Source: Thermostichus sp047462415
Lineage (GTDB): Bacteria > Cyanobacteriota > Cyanobacteriia > Thermostichales > Thermostichaceae
Assembly (NCBI RefSeq): GCF_047462415.1
Contig: NZ_JANSJE010000016.1
Span: forward strand, 5,788 to 69,787
Direction of reading: 5' to 3'
DNA length: 64,000 nt
Numbering within the stretch: position 1 is the first letter of the stretch; each line of letters opens with the position of its first letter. Made by a program: the position numbers and the translations under genes. Positions 25,003 through 33,285 of this stretch are shown here, piece after piece. Below the pieces are notes generated by a model. That model was given only the letters and a program-made list of their open reading frames with translations. It had not been told where the DNA came from and searched no databases.

Positions 25003-25938
25003 ATGGCTTCAACATCGGCATCGGCCACTCCCATTTCGGCGCGGTGGACTTGGCGAGGGCAGTCGGTTCATTATGTCAAACAAGGCGAGCAGGGTCAGCC
25101 TTTGCTCTTGGTGCACGGCTTTGGGGCCTCCACCGACCACTGGCGCAAAAACATTCCCGAATTGGCGCAACACTATCAGGTGTATGCCATCGATTTGCTG
25201 GGTTTCGGTCGCTCCGCCAAGCCCAACTGGGACTACCGCACCGAAATCTGGCGGGATCAACTGCGGGACTTTTGCCAACAGGTGATCCGTCGGCCCGTGG
25301 TGGGGATCGGCAACTCCCTGGGCGGCTATGTGGTGCTCAGTCTGGCGGCGGAGTGGCCGGAGTGGGTGCGGGGCGTGGTGCTCTTGAATGGGGCAGGGGG
25401 GTTCTCCACGCTCAAAGGATCCCCGAGCGGCTGGCGGCAATGGCTGGGCGGATTGGTGGGCTGGGGCCTGCGGCAGCGCCTGGTATCTTACTTGCTGTTT
25501 CAGTACTTGCGACAGCCGCACGTGATCCGGGCCAAGCTGAAGCAGGTCTACTACGACCCGGCGGCGGTGACAGACCAACTGGTGGAAGACATCCACCGCC
25601 CCACGCGGGATCCGGGGGCTGCCGATGTGTTTGTAGCCTTGATGCGGGGCGGGCAGAAGGGACGCTACGTGGATGAGCTGCTGCGCAGCTTGGTGCGCCC
25701 GCTGTTGTTGATCTGGGGAGAACGGGATCCCTGGATGCGGGCCCGCGAGCGCTCTAAGCTCTACCGGGCTCACTACCCTCAGGCGGTGGAATACTTCCTG
25801 GAGGCCGGCCACTGCCCTCACGATGAGCGCCCCGAACAGGTCAATGCCCTGATCCACCAGTGGATCGAGACGGGGATCCCGGCCACCACCTCTCCCCCCA
25901 TTTCCAAAGCTGCCCCCACGTCAGAACTCCATCCTTAG
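25003..25938 (+). CDS. alpha/beta-fold hydrolase
   Basis: The 311-residue protein shows the oxyanion strand LLLVHGFGASTDHW, the nucleophile elbow GIGNSLGGYVVL with Ser, the acid in LLIWGERDPWM and the His in EAGHCPHDERP. A cap region follows the elbow. It resembles plant and cyanobacterial hydrolases related to pheophytinase and haloalkane dehalogenases, but the substrate cannot be fixed. The ending (TGIPATTSPPISK) is low-complexity and overlaps the convergent HNH gene by 4 nt. Confidence 0.88.
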   Translation: MASTSASATPISARWTWRGQSVHYVKQGEQGQPLLLVHGFGASTDHWRKNIPELAQHYQVYAIDLLGFGRSAKPNWDYRTEIWRDQLRDFCQQVIRRPVVGIGNSLGGYVVLSLAAEWPEWVRGVVLLNGAGGFSTLKGSPSGWRQWLGGLVGWGLRQRLVSYLLFQYLRQPHVIRAKLKQVYYDPAAVTDQLVEDIHRPTRDPGAADVFVALMRGGQKGRYVDELLRSLVRPLLLIWGERDPWMRARERSKLYRAHYPQAVEYFLEAGHCPHDERPEQVNALIHQWIETGIPATTSPPISKAAPTSELHP

Positions 25939-26468
25939 CCGTTGTCCAACGGTTCCTCTTGGGGATCCCCTTCCAGGCCGATGGCGTACTTGGACCATTC
26001 TCGGTGGGAACCACTGTCAACCGCTTTGGAGATTTCAAAGTAGAGGGTGCTGTGGGGACGGCGGGGTTGGCGCAGCAGGGGCATACCGGCTTCGCGGGGG
26101 GTGCGGTTGCCCTTTTTTACGTTGCAGCGCACACAGGCGCTGACCACGTTCTCCCAAGTATCTCCACCGCCGCGGGAGCGCGGGATCACGTGATCAAGGG
26201 TGAGGTCTTCGCCGTAGCAACCGCAGTACTGACAGCGGTGCCCATCCCGGTAGAGGACGTTGCGGCGCGTGAGCGGGATCTCCTTGTGGGGAACGTGGAC
26301 ATAGTGGCGCAGACGAATGACAGTGGGCAAAGGAATGTTGCCGTACACCACTCGACCGTTGTGCTCGATTTGCTCGGCCTTGCCCTTGAGCAGCAGAACA
26401 ACCGCCCTGCGCCAACTGGTGATGTTGAGCGGCTCGTAGGAGGCATTCAAAACCAAAACCTTGCCCAT
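25935..26468 (-). CDS. HNH endonuclease-family protein
   Basis: About 177 residues from ATG 26468 (the frame extends to 26498). The start MGKVLVLNASYEPLNITSWR, then GNIPLPTVIRLRHYVHVP, is a widely conserved bacterial HNH subfamily. The HNH core is CQYCGCYGEDLTLDHVIPRS followed by GGDTWENVVSACVRCN, with zinc-binding CxxC pairs. It stands alone, with no restriction or phage partner nearby. Such stand-alone proteins are common in cyanobacteria and their biological role is unclear. It is divergent from lnt. Confidence 0.9.
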   Translation of the reverse strand: MGKVLVLNASYEPLNITSWRRAVVLLLKGKAEQIEHNGRVVYGNIPLPTVIRLRHYVHVPHKEIPLTRRNVLYRDGHRCQYCGCYGEDLTLDHVIPRSRGGGDTWENVVSACVRCNVKKGNRTPREAGMPLLRQPRRPHSTLYFEISKAVDSGSHREWSKYAIGLEGDPQEEPLDNG

Positions 26469-26571
26469 AGTGCTACGCACCGCTGACGAGATCCCCAAGC
26501 CAAGCCGGAAGGCGCCAGACCCCTGAAGTTATGCAAAATGTTAACACAGCTTTAGATTTAGGCGCTTGTTG

Positions 26572-28149
26572 ATGAAGCTGAAAGTGGGAGATTCAACCCA
26601 ACAGCAGGATCTGCTCCAAAAAGGAAACCCAGGCAGGCGCTGGCTGATGGGGCTGGCCATTCTGCTACTTTGCCTGGGATCCCCCAACCGCTGGCTGCAT
26701 TGGTTTCCGGGGGCGCTGCTGGGCCTAGCCCCGCTGTTTGACTTGTGCGAACAACAGCAAGGGTGGGCGCGGTGGCGTTTGGCCTATGGCCTTTGGTTTT
26801 GGGTTTGCCTGTATGCCTTCTGGGTGGATCCCTTCTCAGTCAAGGTGCTGAGCGCCTGGGAGATCTTGGGGGGCGTGGTGGTGGCCCCCCTGATCCCCCT
26901 TTTCTTTACCACTGCTACGCTCCTGAGTTTGCATCTGAGTCATCCCCTGCCGCCTTGGGCGCGTCCGCTGGGCTTGGCCACGGTCTGGACAGGTTTGGAT
27001 GGGCTGTTGGGCTTGCTCTGGTGGCCTATTCCCTTTCATTGGGGCTCCCTGTTGTTCGATTGGCCCCTTGCCATCCAGGTGGCCGATATCACAGGCATCT
27101 GGGGGGTTACCTTTTTTGCTGTGTTTGTCAATGGGGTGCTTTGGCAGATGGCCAGGCAGATGGCCCGAGGATCCCTGAGAACCTGCTTGGATGAGCTGCT
27201 CAGGAACAGGGATTTCTGGAGTACGCTCGCCTGGGGCCTGGGGTTGACGGGGCTGGTCTTGGCTTATGGAAGCGTGCGCCTGGCCTACTTCGATGCTTTG
27301 GCCAGGGATCCCGGCTTTCGGGTGGCGGCGGTGCAGCAGGTGGCTTGGTTGGAAGCCGATCGCAGTTGGGACTACCGCAGGGAGCGCTACCGGGAGCTGC
27401 ATCAACTTTCTGCCCAGGGGGTGGCCGCCGGCGCACAATTGGTGATTTGGCCGGAGGGGGCGCTGCGGGCGCGGCTGCTGAATACCGCCCTGGAACCTTA
27501 TGTGATCGAGCCGATGCAAGCGATTCTGCCGCCAGAAGGCGCTTTGATTACGGGGGCAACAGAGCCGGATCCCCGCACAGCCCATCTGCCGGAGGAGCAG
27601 CAGCGATTGTTGAACATGGCCCTGTTGTTCGACGCCCAGGGCAGCTTGCTGGATGGGTTTGGCAAGCAGTGGATCTTTCCCTATTTCGAGTCGGGGCGCT
27701 ATGTGCCCTCGCCGGATGGCTATCGGCCTTTGGCCGGGGGCGAGCTTTTCGGGCCTTTGGGGGTGATGATCTGCCTGGAGAGCGTGCTGCCTGCGCCCAG
27801 CCGCGCTCTAACCCGTCATGGCGCCGAGTCTTTGATCGTGATTTCGGATGATAGCTGGTTTGGCAATAGCCACTGGCCGATGCTGCACGGCAAGCTCTCG
27901 GTTTTCCGGGCTGTGGAAAACCGGCGTAGCATGGTGTTTGTCAACAACACCGGCGGCAACCTGGTGGTGGATCCCTCAGGTCGGCTCCAGCAGGTCGGCC
28001 CCATCTTTCAGCGGGGGGTGATCACGGGAGAGGTAAGGCGGCGTTCTGAGACCACCTTCTACAGCCGCACGGGGGATTGGTTGGTGTGGCTGACGCTGGG
28101 GCTATCTCTGGGGTTGTGGCGCCGGGGATCCCGAGTAAGGCAAGGATGA
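26572..28149 (+). CDS. lnt: apolipoprotein N-acyltransferase
   Basis: The 525-residue membrane enzyme adds the third acyl chain to lipoproteins. About eight hydrophobic segments precede a nitrilase-type periplasmic domain. The triad is visible as Glu in LVIWPEGALRA, Lys in GKQWIFPYFESGRYVPS, and Cys in GVMICLESVLPA. The downstream signature VISDDSWFGNSHWPMLH is typical of Lnt. I chose ATG 26572 over TTG 26566. The tRNA-Thr gene follows. The window encodes likely lipoprotein substrates (PhoD-like 60817-62544 and the 52356-53465 product). Confidence 0.92.
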   Translation: MKLKVGDSTQQQDLLQKGNPGRRWLMGLAILLLCLGSPNRWLHWFPGALLGLAPLFDLCEQQQGWARWRLAYGLWFWVCLYAFWVDPFSVKVLSAWEILGGVVVAPLIPLFFTTATLLSLHLSHPLPPWARPLGLATVWTGLDGLLGLLWWPIPFHWGSLLFDWPLAIQVADITGIWGVTFFAVFVNGVLWQMARQMARGSLRTCLDELLRNRDFWSTLAWGLGLTGLVLAYGSVRLAYFDALARDPGFRVAAVQQVAWLEADRSWDYRRERYRELHQLSAQGVAAGAQLVIWPEGALRARLLNTALEPYVIEPMQAILPPEGALITGATEPDPRTAHLPEEQQRLLNMALLFDAQGSLLDGFGKQWIFPYFESGRYVPSPDGYRPLAGGELFGPLGVMICLESVLPAPSRALTRHGAESLIVISDDSWFGNSHWPMLHGKLSVFRAVENRRSMVFVNNTGGNLVVDPSGRLQQVGPIFQRGVITGEVRRRSETTFYSRTGDWLVWLTLGLSLGLWRRGSRVRQG

Positions 28150-28231
28150 GGTAAGATCAGTAAGCTTGCCCAGGATCAAGATCGGGATTGCTTGCTCCGG
28201 AGTGGCGGGTTCCCCCATCGAATCAACCGTT

Positions 28232-28304
28232 GCTGATGTAGCTCAGTCGGTAGAGCAGCTCACTCGTAATGAGCAGGTCATCGGTTCGAGTCCGATCATC
28301 AGCT
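28232..28304 (+). tRNA. tRNA-Thr (anticodon CGT)
   Basis: The cloverleaf is complete: acceptor GCTGATG (28232-28238) with CATCAGC (28297-28303), D-arm around AGCTCAGTCGGTAGAGC, anticodon stem GCTCA/TGAGC, loop CTCGTAA with anticodon CGT at 28265-28267, and T-arm containing GGTTCGAGTCC. The discriminator is T at 28304 and CCA is not encoded. It lies 82 nt after lnt. Confidence 0.97.
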
Positions 28305-28370
28305 TTCTGGATTGAGCACCTTGGAGCGCCTCAAACTTCTGCTCTATCCCCACCCGCCCATTGTCGGCGC

Positions 28371-30737
28371 CTACAGTTGTGGGGGGCACCAGAAAAGATT
28401 GCGGCTAGAGACCCCCAAGGAATGGAGAATATCCCTCATGATCCCTGTGCAGTACTTCCAATGCTCGGGATCTGCACACATGCGGTCGGGGTTAAACTCC
28501 AAGTTGTAATGGATAACATTGGGGATCCCTACAAACTCATCGGAAGACTGAAGGGAAATAACCAGCAACAAGAAAGGCTTGCCCCTGCGCTTAGCCGCCA
28601 GCTTATCTACCAAGTCAACAACAGCCTCTCGCCGGCAACCGCCTGTGCGCACGAACAAAACTTTATCGGCCTTTTCCAAGACATACAGAAAGCGCTTGGC
28701 GCGAGCTGTATAACGAGTCCGCATCCGCTCGTGGATTGGATTCATATTCTGCAGTGGATCTTCCCCTTCTTCCACCTCATGGCCGAAAGAAAGACCTGTC
28801 CACTTGCTGTGATAAATTCGCCTGTCTTCAGGGCTGTAGTGCAAATATTGCGGATCCCACATGCCCTGAAACTCGTGCTGGATCATATCGGCCACATCGG
28901 CCAAGTTGCTGGTGCGGGTCAGATCAAAAGGAAATGCAGGCCCGTCATATTCCAACTTGTAGAGCAGCATTCGCACCGCACAGCGATCCCCCAGGGGAAC
29001 AACAGCAACGCGATGAATATCAGATAAGGCGCATGTGTATTCCAATAGCATGACCGAGTTGGGAGCGGCCTTGACCCGGCTTTCCAACCCCCCTTCTCCA
29101 ATCATCAACGTGCGGAAAGGAGCATCGCGATAGAGGGGATCCTCATAAACCCCTGGTGGCAGAGCTCTGAGGGCAGCCCGCACTTCCTTCCACATGGGGT
29201 GGATGTTGTACTCGTGATTGCTCCGATTGATCACGCACAGGCGAGGCCTGGGATCAGAAGAGCCTTTTGAAGATCCACTGAGCTTGAGCAGGATCAGGGA
29301 TCCATCCTCGAAGATCGTTTCTACTGCTTCTGCGGAAAAGAACTGAGCTATTGGGGAGAAGATGAGGTCGGCATCTGCAGGAATGGAGAGGGTGGTTTGA
29401 ACCGAACTGTCCTCTTGTATGGAAAGTAAATGTAGGGTCTTGTCTCCTATCCTTGCATCGCTTCTGCCAATATACAGTCCCGGCTGCAGGCGTGATTTTT
29501 GGAAAGCAGTTTGCAAAGATTGCCAAGTTGGCGCAAGGGTATAAGGGTAGGGGGTTATATTCACGATGCGAAATTGATCTCTGCCTATTTCTGCAGCTAC
29601 CCAAAAGCCATTGCCGTCTTCAAAAATGATTCGTTCTGCAGTGGATTGAGCCAGCTTTCCACGAGCCGACAGAACTTGGCCGGGATCCAAGAGCGAGAGA
29701 TCGATGGCCTCAAACATGACCTGATGCCCCCTGGAATTGGGGTGAGCGGGGTCAAAAGCAAGGTCTGGTTTCCAGCGGCCCTGGCCATTGTCTAGGATGG
29801 GCAGCCAATTGAACACAGGGCATCCCCAACCGAGCATCTTTTGCTGAGTTTCCTGCAGAAGCAGATGCTGTTCTGGACCATAGTCGCCGTGAGGATAGAC
29901 CCCTGCCAAGATGGGCAAAGCGCCTATATTTTGAATCTTCTCAATCAGGCGTCGCAGGCCGTTTTCAAACCGCCTTTGGACGGCACGTCGATGCTCCGGC
30001 AGAGCCGTGGCCAAGCCCTCATTTCCCAACGACAAGGCCACAATTACCACGTCCGGTTGTTCGGGAACGACAACTTGATCAAACCGTGCCAGCGTTCGGC
30101 TGACCGTAGCCCCCAATTCCGAGAGATTACGCACCCGATGGCCGTAGCGCTCCCGCAAGGCTTTCTGCAACAGCCAGGCCCAACCTCGCAATAGCCAGGC
30201 GCTGCACCCCAGGGCAACGGAGCTACCCAAAACAACTATCTTCAGTCCCGGCAAATCTTCAGGCTCAGGCTCAAGAATAGGGGTGGCAAAATAGCCGTAA
30301 GGACAGGAAGGGATCCGGCCAAACTCGCCATCTTCCACGATCAAAACTGATGGCAAAGGCTGAGGCTCAAGCGGCACCCAGCGATTCCTATCGGCAGCTT
30401 CCCAAATAACTTCGCCATCGGCCTGAACGCGCAGATATCGGTACTCCACTCGAGGGGTCTCTTGAGGCCACTCCCCGGAGGATAGGGGGCCAGAAGTGCC
30501 ATCTGCCGGGCCTAATGGCAACTCCACCCACCAGAGCGGATAACAAGCGGGATCCGTCTGCAGCCAAACACAGCGGCTCGGATCCCAGGCGCCCAACCGA
30601 GGGCTGGATCCCACCAGGGCAATTCGATCACCGGGCTGAGTGGTGGCGCGAACTTGGAAACGATACATTTTTTTGGAAGTTTTTGGAGGAGGGGGAGAGG
30701 AACTTCTCCGGACTTGCCGGTAAACAGACATACTCAA
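28371..30737 (-). CDS. CBM20 - SGNH hydrolase - duplicated unknown domain - DUF1796 fusion protein
   Basis: The 788-residue protein combines at least three recognisable parts. Residues about 24-130 form a CBM20-type starch-binding domain (FQVRATTQPGDRIALVGSSP, LGAWDPSRCVWLQ). Residues about 165-350 form an SGNH/GDSL hydrolase with block I VVLGSSVALG, block III SLGNEG and block V DPAHPNSRGH. Residues about 368-425 and 472-532 are two copies of an unknown unit, each starting IFEDG and ending PGLYIG or PGVYED. Residues about 575-788 match the DUF1796 putative papain-like peptidase (VVPLGDRCAVRMLL, FPFDLTRTSN, YHSKWTGLSFGHE). No signal peptide is visible, so a cytoplasmic glucan-related role is possible. 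It is transcribed toward the tRNA gene. Confidence 0.75.
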   Translation of the reverse strand: MSMSVYRQVRRSSSPPPPKTSKKMYRFQVRATTQPGDRIALVGSSPRLGAWDPSRCVWLQTDPACYPLWWVELPLGPADGTSGPLSSGEWPQETPRVEYRYLRVQADGEVIWEAADRNRWVPLEPQPLPSVLIVEDGEFGRIPSCPYGYFATPILEPEPEDLPGLKIVVLGSSVALGCSAWLLRGWAWLLQKALRERYGHRVRNLSELGATVSRTLARFDQVVVPEQPDVVIVALSLGNEGLATALPEHRRAVQRRFENGLRRLIEKIQNIGALPILAGVYPHGDYGPEQHLLLQETQQKMLGWGCPVFNWLPILDNGQGRWKPDLAFDPAHPNSRGHQVMFEAIDLSLLDPGQVLSARGKLAQSTAERIIFEDGNGFWVAAEIGRDQFRIVNITPYPYTLAPTWQSLQTAFQKSRLQPGLYIGRSDARIGDKTLHLLSIQEDSSVQTTLSIPADADLIFSPIAQFFSAEAVETIFEDGSLILLKLSGSSKGSSDPRPRLCVINRSNHEYNIHPMWKEVRAALRALPPGVYEDPLYRDAPFRTLMIGEGGLESRVKAAPNSVMLLEYTCALSDIHRVAVVPLGDRCAVRMLLYKLEYDGPAFPFDLTRTSNLADVADMIQHEFQGMWDPQYLHYSPEDRRIYHSKWTGLSFGHEVEEGEDPLQNMNPIHERMRTRYTARAKRFLYVLEKADKVLFVRTGGCRREAVVDLVDKLAAKRRGKPFLLLVISLQSSDEFVGIPNVIHYNLEFNPDRMCADPEHWKYCTGIMRDILHSLGVSSRNLFWCPPQL

Positions 30738-30997
30738 GCAGTCGGCTTACTACCCTGCCGGCAACTTGCAAGAGAAAGCAGAGGCTGGGATCCAGTTCCG
30801 CCTCATCTGTCTTAGTCCTGACTTTGCTTTTAAAGAGAAATTCTGAAATCCGGAAACAGAAAATGACGGAAAGTCAGAAAAAGAGCCTCGGCTCAAAAGT
30901 AAGGCTATTAAGCCAGGATGTTTGCAGTAAAGAGTAGACTGAACTTTAGCCTTAGTTTAACATACTGTCCAAGGATTGTCTGTTTTCTAGAGCACCT

Positions 30998-32332
30998 TTA
31001 GACAGTTTCTGGAGTGCAAGTTTCCAATCGTCGCTGGGGCAAAATCACCTCAAAGGTGGATCCCTGCCCCACCTTGCTCTCAACCCGCACCTGTCCCCGG
31101 TGCTGCTCGGCGATGCTTTTGACAATGGCCAGCCCCAAACCTGAGCCCGACCGCCGATTGGGATCCCCGCTGCGGGCCGGATCCACCCGATAGAAACGGT
31201 CGAACAGGTGGGGCAGTGCCTGGGGTGGGATCCCCGGCCCGGTATCTTGCACCTGCAGCACCAGTTCTGGGGATCCGGAGCGCAGCCGCTGTTTTAGCCG
31301 CACCTGCACCTCGCCGCCGGGGGGGGTGTGGAGAAGGGCGTTTTCGATTAGGTTGGTGAACAGGCGGGCCAGTTGCTCTTCATCCCCCCAAAAGGCAAAG
31401 GGATCCCCTCCTGTCTCCTCTGGGGGGGCGGCCATATCCAGCTTTAGACGGATCCCTTTTTGGTTGGCCAAGCCCTGCAACTCTTCCACCACCTGCAGCA
31501 GCAGAGCATCCAGGGCACAGCAGCGGGGCTGGAAAGGCACCATGCCGCTGTCGTGGCGGGCCAGAAACAGCAGGTCGTCCACCAGCCGGCCCAGCCGCAG
31601 GCACAGCCGCTCCACCATCTGCCAGCGCTGGCGGGTGTCGGCATCCAATTGGGAGTCTGCCAAAGCCACCTGTACCGTGGTCTGGATGCTGGCCAAGGGG
31701 CTGCGCAGCTCGTGGGAGGCATCGGCGGTAAATTGCTTGAGCTGCTGGTAAGACTGGCGGATGGGCTGCATGGCCAAACCGGAGAGCAGCCAGCCGATTC
31801 CTCCTACACAGGCCAAACTGGCCGCTACCCAGAGGCTGAGATCCCGAATGAGCTGGCGTGTCGGCTTGCTCACCTCAAACCAGGGGTGGCTGACCCGCAA
31901 ATACCCCAGCAGCTTCCCACTGGCCAGGATCGGCTCGGTGAACTGGCGCAGCCAATACCCAGGCGCGATGCGGGCGGTGTGCAGGGATCCCTCCGTCAGC
32001 AGGGGGGCAGGGATGCCGCCGGGCACGGTGGACCAGATGAGGGATCCCTGGGGATCAAACCACTCCAGGTCGATGTGGTCGTCTGCTAGGGTGCTGGGAT
32101 CATCCCGAAAGCTGGCTTCCAAGCTGTGGCGGGCCTGCTGCGGGTCCAAGAGGCTCTCGTCCACCACCAGGGAGCGCTCGACAATTTCCACCACATGGCC
32201 CAGCGTGTCGTCCACCCGCTCAATCAGGGTTGACTGCACATACCAGTAGAAGCTGCCGGCAAACAGCAACAAAAACACCCCCGTTACCACCGTGTACCAG
32301 AGGGCCAGCCACCGCCGCGTTGCCTGGAACAT
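30998..32332 (-). CDS. sensor histidine kinase (orphan)
   Basis: The 444-residue protein has TM1 (about residues 12-32), a periplasmic sensor of about 130 residues, TM2 (about 166-187), then almost directly the H-box FTADASHELRSPLASIQ with His207. The N box (NLIENALLHTPPGG), G1 (DTGPGIP), F (LFDRFYR) and G2 (GSGLGLAIVKSIAEQH) boxes are intact, so it should be active. The short link between TM2 and the H-box leaves little room for a full HAMP domain. No response regulator gene lies next to it. Layout resembles cyanobacterial RppB/NrsS-type sensors, but the ligand is unknown. miaE lies 24 nt upstream on the same strand. Confidence 0.9.
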   Translation of the reverse strand: MFQATRRWLALWYTVVTGVFLLLFAGSFYWYVQSTLIERVDDTLGHVVEIVERSLVVDESLLDPQQARHSLEASFRDDPSTLADDHIDLEWFDPQGSLIWSTVPGGIPAPLLTEGSLHTARIAPGYWLRQFTEPILASGKLLGYLRVSHPWFEVSKPTRQLIRDLSLWVAASLACVGGIGWLLSGLAMQPIRQSYQQLKQFTADASHELRSPLASIQTTVQVALADSQLDADTRQRWQMVERLCLRLGRLVDDLLFLARHDSGMVPFQPRCCALDALLLQVVEELQGLANQKGIRLKLDMAAPPEETGGDPFAFWGDEEQLARLFTNLIENALLHTPPGGEVQVRLKQRLRSGSPELVLQVQDTGPGIPPQALPHLFDRFYRVDPARSGDPNRRSGSGLGLAIVKSIAEQHRGQVRVESKVGQGSTFEVILPQRRLETCTPETV

Positions 32333-32356
32333 GGGGTTGCACGGGAAGGGGAGAGG

Positions 32357-32965
32357 TTAGCTGTGGACACGAGGCTCGGGGTGAAGGGTGGAGAGGATCT
32401 CGGCTTCCACCTGCAGCAAAGCGTCCAGCCGCTCCTGCACCGGCTCGGCGGGGAACTGTTCTAGCGCCAGATCCAAATACAACTGCCAGTGCCGCTCTTC
32501 AGCCGCCGCCAGCCAGAGGTAAAACTGCCGCAGCTCCGGGTCGGGGACGTGGATCCCCAGCAGGCCTAGGCGTTCGTGGCTGCGGGCCTCGATGATGGCG
32601 GCCACTAGCAGTGCATCCAAGAGATGCTCCGGCTCGGAGCGGCGTAGGTGCTGGTTGAGGCGGCTGGCATAGGGAGCAGCCGAGAGGGGCCTGATCGGGA
32701 TCCCCAGCCGTTGCAGGTGCCGGTGAACCCGCTCAAAGTGCTGCAGCTCCTCCCGCGCCAGTGGTGAAAGGGCTTCCACCAGCCGCCCGTTGGCCGGGTA
32801 GCGAAACAGCAAACTGAGGGCATTGCCCGCTGCTTTCTTCTCGCAGTTGGCGTGATCTAGCAAAATCAGGTCGAGGTGGCGAATGGCCTGCTCGATCCAG
32901 GCCGCGGAAGTTGGCGAGGCCAGTTGTAGCGTCGGCACAGGGTCAGAAGAGGTTGCAGGGATCAA
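32357..32965 (-). CDS. miaE: tRNA-(ms2io6A)-hydroxylase, MiaE type
   Basis: The 202-residue di-iron protein matches MiaE, which hydroxylates the isopentenyl side chain of ms2i6A at position 37 of tRNAs that read U-starting codons. Iron-ligand motifs are LLDHANCEKKAAGNAL, LAREELQHFERVHRHL, IIEARSHERLGLL and LAAAEERHWQLYLDLA, a pattern of paired Glu and ExxH. The start appears to be TTG at 32965. A structured inverted repeat lies just upstream (32977-33023). It is probably co-transcribed with the histidine kinase gene downstream. Confidence 0.88.
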   Translation of the reverse strand: MIPATSSDPVPTLQLASPTSAAWIEQAIRHLDLILLDHANCEKKAAGNALSLLFRYPANGRLVEALSPLAREELQHFERVHRHLQRLGIPIRPLSAAPYASRLNQHLRRSEPEHLLDALLVAAIIEARSHERLGLLGIHVPDPELRQFYLWLAAAEERHWQLYLDLALEQFPAEPVQERLDALLQVEAEILSTLHPEPRVHS

Positions 32966-32976
32966 CAGCTTCCAAG

Positions 32977-33023
32977 TTGACCCATCCCGCCCGCTGCGGG
33001 AGCAGGGAACGGAACTGGGTCAA
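32977..33023. repeat. nested inverted repeat upstream of miaE
   Basis: TTGACCCA (32977-32984) pairs with TGGGTCAA (33016-33023), and CCCGC/GCGGG form an inner stem. It lies 12 nt before the miaE start. It could be an operator or a leader hairpin. The rest of the 32966-33283 gap holds the repeat array and a plus-strand terminator-like hairpin, with no gene. Confidence 0.4.
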
Positions 33024-33104
33024 TCGGATCTTAGCCTTGCCAGCGTACCCCTTTCTGCTAACTCCTAGATCCCGTCTGATGCTCTGGCAGCAGTTGTCCT
33101 TATC

Positions 33105-33230
33105 CCCGGCCCCTCTCCCAGAGAGAGTCAGCCCAAGCGCTCCGCGCCGCTCACGCGACCACCCCCAGCCCCTCTCCCAGAGGGAGTCAGCCCTCACCCC
33201 CAGCCCCTCTCCCAGAGGGAGAGGGGAGTT
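33105..33230. repeat. dispersed hairpin repeat, triple array (copy B)
   Basis: Three tandem versions of the CCCCTCTCCC-type unit occur here, separated by TCAGCCC and ACCCCCAGC segments. Only the last has the complete GGGAGAGGGG arm. The array fills much of the gap between miaE and DAHP synthase. Confidence 0.7.
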
Positions 33231-33256
33231 GCACTGCTGCCGAGCACAACTTTATT

Positions 33257-33285
33257 GCCTTGCTTGGGTCTTGCGGGGCTTTTTT
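33257..33285 (+). terminator. plus-strand terminator-like hairpin
   Basis: GCCTTGC (33257-33263) can pair with GCGGGGC (33273-33279) with two G-U pairs, followed by six T. No plus-strand gene precedes it, and the T-run overlaps the aroF stop codon. It may end an unannotated plus-strand transcript or be fortuitous. Confidence 0.3.
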
